Part shown: piece by piece, positions 8,235 to 15,513 of the stretch | Layout of the letters: the number at the start of each line of letters is the position of its first letter | Numbering within the stretch: position 1 is the stretch's first letter | Source of the DNA: Actinophytocola sp044466355 | Lineage (GTDB): Bacteria; Actinomycetota; Actinomycetes; Mycobacteriales; Pseudonocardiaceae | DNA: 64,000 bases | Assembly (NCBI RefSeq): GCF_044466355.1 | Contig: NZ_JBITMQ010000005.1 | Span: 186,001 to 250,000 of the forward strand | Direction of reading: 5' to 3' | Notes under the pieces: generated by a model | The model's input: only the letters and a program-made list of their open reading frames with translations | Told to the model about the DNA's origin: nothing | The model's database searches: none | Made by a program: the position numbers and the translations under genes

Positions 8235-9361
8235 TCACGCGAGCCCCGCGATCAACCCGACCGCGTCCGCCACCGGCGGCAGCCGTGCGACCTCCTCCCG
8301 AACCTTCATCGCCGCGGCCCGGTACGACGGCGTGCGAAGCACCTCCGAGACCGCCGCCCGAACCTCGTCCACCGTGGCCGGCCGTTCCTCGCCGCCGCCC
8401 ACCGCGAGCCCGACGCCGGTCGCCGACACGCGCGCCGCGTTGTCCGGCTGGTCCGCGAACTGCGGCACCACGACCATCGGCACCCCGCGGTGAGCCCGCC
8501 GAGCACCGTCCCCGTCCCGCCGTGGCACACCATCGCCGCCGCCGACGCCAGCACGTCGTGCTGCGGCACCCACCGCTCCACCCGCACGTTCGGCGGGAAC
8601 CCGTCGGTCACCCCCTCGTTCCCGACCGTCGCGAGCACCCGCACCGGCAGGTCCGCCACCGCGTCGACCACCGTGCGGAACGCGTCGCCCGCGAACGGGA
8701 CCCGGGCCGCGACCGTCCCGAACGTCGCGTACACCAGCGGCTGATCACCGCTCCAGTCCGACACCGGTGCGGGTACCGGCGGTCGGAACCGGTGCACCCG
8801 CGGCCCACCCGGCTCCTCGAACGACTCCGGTAGCAAGCTGACAGCTGTCAGGTTGTGGATGAACCCGCCGTCCTCGTCCGCCGGGAGCCCGAGCGACGCA
8901 CGCAGCCCGACGAGCGCCCGCGCGCCCAACCCGGCAGTGAAACCGAGGAACTTCGCGAGCCCGACCAGCACCTGCACCTGCGGCACCCCGCGCACCTCGG
9001 CCGCGAGCGTGGACCCCAGCTCGCCGATCTCCCGCAGCACCACGTCCGGCCGCCACTCGTCGATCGCCGACAGCATCCCCGGCAGGATCGACCGGGCAGC
9101 CATCTCGCCGCCCACGACCATCGTCACCTCGTTCCGCTCCTCCGGCGGCGCGGCCATGAACCGGGCCATGAACGCGGCCCGTTCGTCCGGGTCGACGTCC
9201 GGGCACGGCCAGTGCCGGAAGCCCGCCTGCTCCACCGCGTCCGCGAACGACACGGGCGCCGCCATCAGCACCTCGTGCCCGGCGGTTCGGCACGCCTCGG
9301 CGAACGGCACCATCGGTCCGAAATGCCCGGCATTGGCGGTGGTGGCCAGTAGAAGACGCAT
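8235..9361 (-). pseudogene. MGT/EryCIII-type glycosyltransferase, frameshifted
   Basis: A UDP/dTDP-sugar-dependent GT1 glycosyltransferase of the macrolide/sterol type. From ATG 9361 (preceded by a purine-rich GGGGGA) the frame reads 'MRLLLATTANAGHFGPMVPF' through to 'VCHGGTGTVLGGLTAG' and then departs from the family. The expected continuation 'VPMVVVPQFADQPDNAARV' is present in another frame down to a stop at 8235. One missing C in the CCCC run at 8483-8486 explains the shift; with it restored the protein would be about 375 residues. The acceptor is unknown. It is either a true pseudogene or a homopolymer sequencing error. It is divergent from the acyltransferase gene with 37 bases between starts. 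Confidence 0.8.
8838..8851. repeat. iterated palindrome B copy (CTGACAGCTGTCAG)
   Basis: Perfect 14-base palindrome within the glycosyltransferase gene, encoding L-T-A-V-S with the codon ACA. One of ten copies of the CTGAC-N4-GTCAG family in the window. Confidence 0.8.
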
Positions 9362-9398
9362 TCGTTTCCCCCTAGGGTTTCGGCAGGAGGTTTCCCCG

Positions 9399-10766
9399 AT
9401 GGCCATAATGCCGGTGACGGACTCGATGTTCCTGCTCGCCGAATCTCGCGAGCACCCGATGCACGTCGGCGGGCTGCAGCTGTTCGAGTTGCCCGACGGC
9501 GCGGGCCCCGACTACGTCAGCGATTTCCACCGGCAGCTGCTGTCGCTTGTGGACGTGCGCCCGCTGTTCCGCCGCCGCCCGCGCGGCCCGGTCGGCAGCG
9601 TCGGCCAGTTCGCGTGGACCGACGACGACCAGCTCGACCTCGAGTACCACGTGCGGCTGTCCGGCCTGCCCCGCCCGGGCCGGGTCCGCGAGCTGCTCGA
9701 ACTGACGTCCCGGCTGCACGGCTACCTGCTCGACCGGCACCGTCCCCTCTGGGAGTTCACGGTGATGGAAGGCTTGCAGGGCAACCGTTTCGCGACCTAC
9801 ACAAAGGCGCACCACGCGCTACTCGACGGGGTGTCGGCACTGCGGTTCCTGCAGAAGTCGCTCTCGGAGGACCCGTCGGACATGATGGTCCGGCCGCCGT
9901 GGTCACCACGGGTGCGGACGGACGTGTTCAACTCGCCCCGGCGCGACGAGGACGCGGTGTTCGACCCGGTGCGCGCGGTCGCCGAGTTCGCCAAGGAGAT
10001 CCGCGGGTTCGGCGCGGCGACGGTGAAACTCGTCAACGAGGCGTTCCGCGAACAGTCGGCGACGCTGTCGTTCCAGGCCCCGAGGACCATGTTCAACGTC
10101 CCGATCACCGGCGCCCGCCGCTTCGCGGCGCAGGGCTGGCCGCTCGACCGGATCAAGGCGGTCGGCAAGGCCGCGGGCGCCACCATGAACGACGTCATGC
10201 TGGCGATGTGCTCCGGCGCGCTGCGGCGGTACATGCTCGATCTCGGCGCGCTGCCGGAAAAGCCGCTGGTGGCGGCGATCCCGATGTCGCTCCGCGCGGA
10301 TTCCTCCGCGGGCGGCAACGCGATCGGCCTCATCCTGTGCGACCTCGCGACGAACCTGTCGGAGCCGCTCGAGCGCCTGACGACCATCCACGAGTCGATG
10401 CTCAAGGGCAAGCAGGTGTACCACGGGATGAGCAGGCTGCAGATCACCGCGCTGTCGGCACTGCCGCTGATCCCGCTCGCGGTCGGCACGATCCCGGGGA
10501 TGATCAGGATCACGCCGCCCGCGTTCAACGTGCTGATCTCCAACGTGCCCGGCCCGCGCAAGCCGCTCTACTGGAACGGCGCGCGCATGCAGGGCGTGTA
10601 CCCGCTGTCGATACCTTACGAGGGTCAGGCTCTCAACATCACGGTCACGAGCTACGCGGGCAGCCTCGAGTTCGGCCTGACCGGGTGCCGTCGCACCGTG
10701 CCCCACCTGCAGCGACTGCTCGGTCTGCTGGACGAGTCCCTGGAGGAGCTGGAGAAGGCGATCTGA
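9399..10766 (+). CDS. wax ester synthase/diacylglycerol acyltransferase (WS/DGAT)
   Basis: A 455-residue acyltransferase of the bacterial WS/DGAT family, which joins fatty acyl-CoA to diacylglycerol or a fatty alcohol to make storage lipid at the membrane. The catalytic HHxxxDG motif appears as HHALLDG at about 137-143. The N-terminal 'MPVTDSMFLLAESREHPMHVG' region, 'MNDVMLAMCSGALRRY' and 'NVLISNVPGPRKPLYWNGA' are typical. Length fits the family. ATG 9399 has CAGGAGG eight bases upstream. It ends eight bases before the stop of the convergent RNA-repair gene. Storage-lipid synthesis next to sterol catabolism is plausible, but no shared regulation is visible. Confidence 0.9.
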   Translation: MAIMPVTDSMFLLAESREHPMHVGGLQLFELPDGAGPDYVSDFHRQLLSLVDVRPLFRRRPRGPVGSVGQFAWTDDDQLDLEYHVRLSGLPRPGRVRELLELTSRLHGYLLDRHRPLWEFTVMEGLQGNRFATYTKAHHALLDGVSALRFLQKSLSEDPSDMMVRPPWSPRVRTDVFNSPRRDEDAVFDPVRAVAEFAKEIRGFGAATVKLVNEAFREQSATLSFQAPRTMFNVPITGARRFAAQGWPLDRIKAVGKAAGATMNDVMLAMCSGALRRYMLDLGALPEKPLVAAIPMSLRADSSAGGNAIGLILCDLATNLSEPLERLTTIHESMLKGKQVYHGMSRLQITALSALPLIPLAVGTIPGMIRITPPAFNVLISNVPGPRKPLYWNGARMQGVYPLSIPYEGQALNITVTSYAGSLEFGLTGCRRTVPHLQRLLGLLDESLEELEKAI

Positions 10767-10773
10767 GCGGGCT

Positions 10774-13323
10774 CTAGCAGGGCAGAGTCGGGACCTGCCC
10801 GCCGTCGACCCACTCGACGGTCACACCGGGCGGGCACCACGGATCGGCCACAGTGGACAGCTCGGCCGCCGTCAGCGGTGCCCGGCCCAGGCCGATCGCG
10901 TACCTGACAGGTGTCAGGTCGAACGGTCGCGGCCACGCATGGGCGTCCTCGACACCCGCTGCTTCCAGCTCGGTCAGCAACGCGCGCATCCGCCCGCGTG
11001 TCCGGCCGACCTCCGCGTCCGGCACGGTGACCACCGCCCAGGCGGCGTGCCTGCGATGGGGTGCCAGAGCGGGCAGCGGATCGCCGCCCGAGATCGCGGT
11101 TTCCCACGACGTGTACAGCTCCGCTGTCAGCAGGTCCCGCATGCCGGGCCCGACCTGCTCGGTGCACGACCGCACCGGCTCCGTCGGCGTCATGATCGTG
11201 ATGGCACCGCAAGCCTGCGCCGGATCGCCGAGCAATGTCACCGGTTCCTGCCAGTCCCACGCCGCCCAGCCGCCGAAGAACTCCGCCACCAGGTCGTCAG
11301 CCCCGGACCGCACCGTCCGCGCCGCCAGTACGGCCCACGCGATCCCCGGCAACCCGCCGTGCGGCGCCGAGTCGAGCCCTCTCGCCGCGGCCCAGGCCTT
11401 GACGTGCCTGACCAGCGACGCGAACTCCGCGTGCCGGTCACCCACGGCCGCCAGTACGGCCTCGGCGTCGCTGACCGCGCTCAACGCGACCGCGGCGGCG
11501 GGCTCCAACTCGCCGCGCCGTGCCACCGCCTCCTCGGGTGGCACGCCATCGGACCTGACAAGCGTCAGGTCCACTCGGACGCCGTCCCGCTCGAACCGCA
11601 AACCCGGCACCCGCGCACCGACGACCCGTGCGGCGCCGGGCACCGTGACACGCTCCGGATCAGGCACGACCGCGACCAGGTCGAGGTCCGCGCCGGTTCG
11701 CGCGCACCCCATCCGACGCGAACCCACCACGTGCACGACACCGTCCAGTTCCGGACCTGACACCGGCTCGGCAGGCGCCGCGGACGGTGCCGGCGAGGTG
11801 TGCCACCGCACCGAACCCGTGCCCAGCTCGACCGTCAACCGCGGTCGCATCGGCTCGTCGCCCCGCCGCGACAGCACCACCAGGGAGCCGACGGACGCCG
11901 ACAACGGCGGCAACCCGGTCGCGGCGTCCAGGTACCTACCGACTGTCAGGTGCGGCGTGAACCGCCCGGCGGCCTGGGGAAACCGGGAGACCAACGCCTC
12001 CCGCAGCGCCGTCCAGGGCGCTGGGTCGGCGGGGCTCAGGTACACGGTGCCGTGCTCGAACGTGCGCACCTCGTCGAACCGCACCGAGAACGGCGTCACC
12101 GCGGTCGCGGCCGCCGACAGCAACGGCACGGCGTCCTCGAACAGGAACTCCGGCACGAACCCGTACAAGAGGTTCACGTGCGGCGGCCACCGCGACGCGG
12201 CGGGGTCGTGCGCCGCACGCATCGCGTCGACAGAAGGCCATGAGGGCGGCAGCCACGCCACTGCCGTCCGCACCGTTGTCGCCACGTCCAGCACGTCGAC
12301 CGGTGCCCCGGCCGGCGTCGTGTCCAGGTCCACCGCGACGCCGTAGTGGTCGGACACGAACGGCGCGGCCGTGCCCAGCAACTCCGCCGCCGCCGGCCGC
12401 GCCCCGCGTACCAACACCCGGTCCAACCGGCCCGCTCGTCCGGTCAACGACGACACCGCGGCGAGGGGATTGGTGGTGGGGTCGAACGTCGGCGTCTCGG
12501 TGCCGTGCACAACCTGCCACGTGTCAGCCAGGCCGAGCCCGTCGAGGGTGGCCCCGTTGAAGTCGCCGAGCAAGACCACCGGACAGTCGATGTCCGCGAG
12601 CCCTTCGGCAAGGCGCGCCACCTCACTGACCCGGCGACGCGTGCCTTCGGGGTGGTGATCGCTCGTCAGGTGCGTGTTCAGTACCGCGACCGGACCGTTC
12701 GCGCTCCGCACCACGACCGCAGCGACACCCTTGCGCGCGCTGAGCGCGTGGTGCCCCGCCTCGATCACCGGCAGCCTGCTGAGCAGCAGCAAGCCGTCTG
12801 CCTCGATGTCCTCGCCGCCGGAGAGCGTGTAGCCGGGCAGTTCGAGCAGCATCGCGAGCAGCGCCGGTTCGACCTCCTGCAAGGCGATCACGTCCGCGTC
12901 CGCCCGCGTGAGCGCGTCGAGCAGCAGCGGCCTGCGGCGCGCGGTGTCGATCAGGTCGCTGTCGTACCGGTCCCACAACGTGTTCCACGTCAGCACCCGC
13001 AGCGAGACGCCCGGCTCGACCGCGTCGCGCCCGATCGGCGACCGCGCCGAGAAGAACGGTGCCCGCAGCCGCCGCGGCTCCTGGACCCGGCCCGCCGCGG
13101 TGTCGTCGATGCGGTCCACGCCCGCGGCCCGGTCCCACACGACCTCGCCGTCCGCTTCCACGAACAGCACGCGGTGCCAGGGGATGTCGCCGCCCGGTAC
13201 GAACGCGGGCAGCGCCACGCGCTTCGGCGGCGCGCCCCGCACGAGGATCCCGAGCGTGAACCGCGCCGGGTCGAAGCGCGGGTCCCAGCGGACGCGGTGG
13301 TAGATCTCCTCGCTCGTACGCAT
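10774..13323 (-). CDS. four-domain RNA-repair protein: DUF504(MJ1316)-EEP-2H-nucleotidyltransferase
   Basis: An 849-residue soluble fusion. Residues 1-75 look like DUF504/MJ1316, proposed to recognise cyclic RNA ends. Residues about 105-332 form an endonuclease/exonuclease/phosphatase domain with WNT, LQE, NTHL, GDFN and SDH motifs. Residues about 355-500 form a 2H phosphoesterase (2'-5' RNA ligase/cyclic phosphodiesterase type) with HVN at 382-384 and HLT at 458-460. Residues about 525 to the end form a poly(A) polymerase-like nucleotidyltransferase with GS at 535-536, DLD at 546-548 and a third Asp near 585. ATG 13323 overlaps the upstream ligase stop (TGATG), so the two are coupled. Together the domains could open cyclic phosphates, remove phosphates and add nucleotides. 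The combined reaction is inferred. Confidence 0.85.
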   Translation of the reverse strand: MRTSEEIYHRVRWDPRFDPARFTLGILVRGAPPKRVALPAFVPGGDIPWHRVLFVEADGEVVWDRAAGVDRIDDTAAGRVQEPRRLRAPFFSARSPIGRDAVEPGVSLRVLTWNTLWDRYDSDLIDTARRRPLLLDALTRADADVIALQEVEPALLAMLLELPGYTLSGGEDIEADGLLLLSRLPVIEAGHHALSARKGVAAVVVRSANGPVAVLNTHLTSDHHPEGTRRRVSEVARLAEGLADIDCPVVLLGDFNGATLDGLGLADTWQVVHGTETPTFDPTTNPLAAVSSLTGRAGRLDRVLVRGARPAAAELLGTAAPFVSDHYGVAVDLDTTPAGAPVDVLDVATTVRTAVAWLPPSWPSVDAMRAAHDPAASRWPPHVNLLYGFVPEFLFEDAVPLLSAAATAVTPFSVRFDEVRTFEHGTVYLSPADPAPWTALREALVSRFPQAAGRFTPHLTVGRYLDAATGLPPLSASVGSLVVLSRRGDEPMRPRLTVELGTGSVRWHTSPAPSAAPAEPVSGPELDGVVHVVGSRRMGCARTGADLDLVAVVPDPERVTVPGAARVVGARVPGLRFERDGVRVDLTLVRSDGVPPEEAVARRGELEPAAAVALSAVSDAEAVLAAVGDRHAEFASLVRHVKAWAAARGLDSAPHGGLPGIAWAVLAARTVRSGADDLVAEFFGGWAAWDWQEPVTLLGDPAQACGAITIMTPTEPVRSCTEQVGPGMRDLLTAELYTSWETAISGGDPLPALAPHRRHAAWAVVTVPDAEVGRTRGRMRALLTELEAAGVEDAHAWPRPFDLTPVRYAIGLGRAPLTAAELSTVADPWCPPGVTVEWVDGGQVPTLPC
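10902..10919. repeat. iterated palindrome B copy (ACCTGACAGGTGTCAGGT)
   Basis: Eighteen bases with eight-base arms, inside the RNA-repair fusion gene, encoding D-L-T-P-V-R-Y through the codons ACA and AGG. Confidence 0.85.
11551..11572. repeat. iterated palindrome B copy, nine-base arms
   Basis: GGACCTGAC and GTCAGGTCC separated by four bases, inside the nucleotidyltransferase domain; it encodes D-L-T-L-V-R-S. Confidence 0.85.
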
Positions 13324-15323
13324 CAGCCCACCACCACGTCGTCGATGGTGCCGCCCGCGCCGATGTACCAGGTGCGGTGCGCCTCTCCGGGGTACGGCGG
13401 GCTGAACCGCCGGAACTGCGCGGCGAGCACGTCGGCGGGCACGGGGTGCCTGCGCGCCGCGTTCCGCCGGGCCGCCACCTCCTCGGCGACGACCAGTACG
13501 GCGTGCGTGACCAGCGCGTCCCGGCCCGCCGCCACCTTCGCCACGGTCGACCGCTGGTGCCGGTTGAGCGCGGTGGCGTCCCACACGACGGTGCCGCCGC
13601 GGGCGAGCGCCTTGTCCAGCCGATCGAGCCCGTCGTGCAGCACAGCCGCGGTCGCGCCCTGCTCGGCCCGGAGGTCGTCGAGCGACACCACCTCGTCGAC
13701 GTCCAAAGTGGACACAAAGGTGCTCTTGCCGCTGCCCGCGGGACCCACCATGACGATGAGGTGCGGGAAGTCGCCCGACCGCCACCGCCAGGTCACCGCC
13801 TCCGCCTCGGCAGGGGTGTGCAACCGACCGTCGGAGAGCGCTCTCCGAGCCTCGGCCCAGCACCGGTCACGCACGTCGACGTCCTCGTACGGCAACGCCT
13901 CCCGCAACGGCCGCAGCGGGTCCTCGCCGAGCAACCCGGCCTCCTCGGCGACCAGCGCCGACCACTCGACGTTGGCGGAGTCACCCGCGATCGCGTGCAA
14001 CACACCCAGATCGACGGCGACGGCCATCCGCGTGAGCCCGGCGCGGCGCTCGTTGTCCGGAAAGTCCTTGCGCAGCAAGGGAGCTAACCCGACGAGGTCG
14101 GCAACCTGACGAGCGTCAGGCATCCCGAGCGGCCGGACGAGCCGCGGCATCAGCCAGGACCGCGGCCGGTCGAGCAGGAGCGCCGCGAGCACCCCGACGA
14201 GCCGAGCGTCGCCAGTGCGCCCGATACGCGCGACGACGTCGCCGATCGCACCGCCGCCCGCCCTGTTGATGGCGCCTGCTGTGCCGATCGGGCCGCCGCC
14301 TCCGTCGCTTGCGCTGCCGATCCCGCCGCCAGTGGTGCCGCTGGCCGTGCCGCCGCCTCCGTCGCTTGCGCTGCCGATCCCGCCGCCAGTGGTCCCGCTG
14401 GCCGCGCCGCCGCCTGCATCTTCGCTGCCTGCGCTGTTCGCGGTGCTGCCTCCGCTGTCTGATGTGCTGCTTGCTCCGCCGAGCGAGCCGTCGCCCGCGC
14501 CGCCACGTATGTCGCCGACCGCGCCGCCTGCATCGCTTCCTGCGGTGCCGCTGGTGCCGCAGGCGCTGCCGATCGCGCCGTCGCCTGCGCCGCCACGTGT
14601 GCTGCCGACCGCGTCGCCGGTCGCATCGTCGGCGGACATGCCGACTGCGGCCAGTACGGCGGGTGCGTCGACCGGGAAACCCGCTCGCACGTCCCAGAGC
14701 GCGGCGTCGGCCCCGCGTCCGTTCACGACGACCGGTGCGTGCATCCAGTGCGTGTCGGTCTGGACGTGTCCGCGCCGGACCCATTTGGCGACGTGGCGGG
14801 CGAAGTCGGCGCGGGTGAACCCCGAGGTCGTGCGCACGACGTAGCCTTCCTGCCGCGTGAGGTCGAGTCGGAGCGCTCGCAGTGCACGTTCGTCGAACGC
14901 CCCGCGCCACAACACCGGCGGCTCCGGCACGCCGAGCCGTCGCGTGACGTCGACGGTGTCGTCCCAGCCGAGGCACCGCTCGCCGTCCCAGACGGAGAAC
15001 GCGTAGAACCAGCTTGACAAATCCTCATAGGACAGTGAGTGCCGCGCGTACATGTTCTCCCCGCACACGCGCCGGCCGGGCGGGATCGACGCGCCCACGA
15101 GCCCCTGCAACGCCTTCACCCACGCCCGCGACGGGTGGTGCCCCGAGTCGAGCGATCGTGCGTGCAGGCCGTCGCGGTAAAGCGTGGTGTTCTCACCGTC
15201 GAGCTTCTCGGTGACCACGACCTCCCGGCCGACGAGTCCGGACAGGTCCGCGACGCGGACGTCGTCGGCAGAAGCCCCTGGCGACCACGGCAGGTGCGGC
15301 GTACGGGGGTAGTGCACCCGCAT
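13323..15323 (-). CDS. RNA ligase - polynucleotide kinase fusion
   Basis: A 666-residue protein. Residues 1-220 form an ATP-dependent RNA ligase: motif I EKLDGEN with the adenylated lysine at 40, motif III near 'CGENMYARHSLSYEDL' (88-102), motif IV 'QEGYVVRT' (158-165) and motif V 'HVAKW' (177-181). Residues about 230-380 are a Gly/Ser/Ala low-complexity linker with a 57-base tandem duplication. A helical region follows, then a C-terminal P-loop kinase (GPAGSGKST, about 527-535) of the polynucleotide 5'-kinase type. The pair of activities would heal and seal broken RNA. ATG 15323 has GGAGGAG upstream. It is first in a coupled two-gene operon; its promoter must lie in 15324-15513, which holds twin DnaA boxes. 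Confidence 0.87.
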   Translation of the reverse strand: MRVHYPRTPHLPWSPGASADDVRVADLSGLVGREVVVTEKLDGENTTLYRDGLHARSLDSGHHPSRAWVKALQGLVGASIPPGRRVCGENMYARHSLSYEDLSSWFYAFSVWDGERCLGWDDTVDVTRRLGVPEPPVLWRGAFDERALRALRLDLTRQEGYVVRTTSGFTRADFARHVAKWVRRGHVQTDTHWMHAPVVVNGRGADAALWDVRAGFPVDAPAVLAAVGMSADDATGDAVGSTRGGAGDGAIGSACGTSGTAGSDAGGAVGDIRGGAGDGSLGGASSTSDSGGSTANSAGSEDAGGGAASGTTGGGIGSASDGGGGTASGTTGGGIGSASDGGGGPIGTAGAINRAGGGAIGDVVARIGRTGDARLVGVLAALLLDRPRSWLMPRLVRPLGMPDARQVADLVGLAPLLRKDFPDNERRAGLTRMAVAVDLGVLHAIAGDSANVEWSALVAEEAGLLGEDPLRPLREALPYEDVDVRDRCWAEARRALSDGRLHTPAEAEAVTWRWRSGDFPHLIVMVGPAGSGKSTFVSTLDVDEVVSLDDLRAEQGATAAVLHDGLDRLDKALARGGTVVWDATALNRHQRSTVAKVAAGRDALVTHAVLVVAEEVAARRNAARRHPVPADVLAAQFRRFSPPYPGEAHRTWYIGAGGTIDDVVVG
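13831..13848. repeat. iterated palindrome A copy, extended to 18 bases
   Basis: TCGGAGAGCGCTCTCCGA, a perfect 18-base palindrome inside the RNA ligase-kinase gene. It encodes R-A-L-S with the rare Arg codon AGA. One of eight exact GAGAGCGCTCTC copies in the window. Confidence 0.9.
14105..14120. repeat. iterated palindrome B copy (CCTGACGAGCGTCAGG)
   Basis: Sixteen bases with six-base arms inside the RNA ligase-kinase gene, encoding P-D-A-R-Q. Confidence 0.8.
14290..14405. repeat. 57-base tandem duplication in the ligase-kinase linker
   Basis: Two near-identical 57-base copies (for example tccgtcgctt at 14301 and again at 14358) encode a 19-residue Gly/Ser/Thr/Ala unit. Weaker related repeats lie at about 14498-14532 and 14588-14620. 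The expansion keeps the frame and makes a flexible linker between ligase and kinase. Confidence 0.85.
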
Positions 15324-15346
15324 GATCCGCTCCTCCCGCAGGCCGG

Positions 15347-15450
15347 TTGTCCACAGCCCACCCGGTTGTCCACAGCCAAGATCGACAACCCTGGTCCTGT
15401 CGGTACCCACTGGTAGACTGGCAAGGCGGGTGGCCCCCGGGATCGGGTGG
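15347..15450 (+). repeat. composite intergenic element: twin DnaA boxes + CTGTCGGTA-N8-TAGACT
   Basis: Two exact DnaA boxes (TTGTCCACA at 15347-15355 and 15366-15374) lie 19 bases apart start to start. CTGTCGGTA at 15397-15405, eight bases and TAGACT at 15414-15419 follow. The next bases (GGCAAGGCGGGTGGCCCCCG and onward) recur in inverted orientation at 35690-35740. The element fills the 190-base gap between the ligase-kinase start and the ipdC stop. The promoter-like motif points toward ipdC's 3' end and has no ORF downstream. Confidence 0.8.
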
Positions 15451-15513
15451 GGTTTGGGCACCGGGCGTTTTGCGATGATCACGGTAGAGCGGGGTGGCCC
15501 CGCGGGCCAGTGA

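Noticed and set aside
8235..10766. Part of a secondary-metabolite (macrolide) gene cluster
   Set aside because: An EryCIII-like glycosyltransferase and an acyltransferase alone are insufficient. No PKS, sugar-biosynthesis or tailoring genes flank them.
11324..11334. A third iterated motif, GCCAGTACGGC (also at 11450 and 14650, encoding A-V-L-A)
   Set aside because: Only three exact copies, all within the RNA-repair genes; this could be local codon preference. It needs a genome-wide count before being called a family.
10774..13863. A 1029-residue frame for the RNA-repair fusion
   Set aside because: The first 180 codons are antiframe readings of the ligase-kinase. The domain start and the TGATG overlap fix ATG 13323.
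14215..14844. Long antisense frames over the ligase linker region
   Set aside because: They arise from the low-complexity GC repeats and encode Pro/Ala/Arg-rich strings without start signals or family features.
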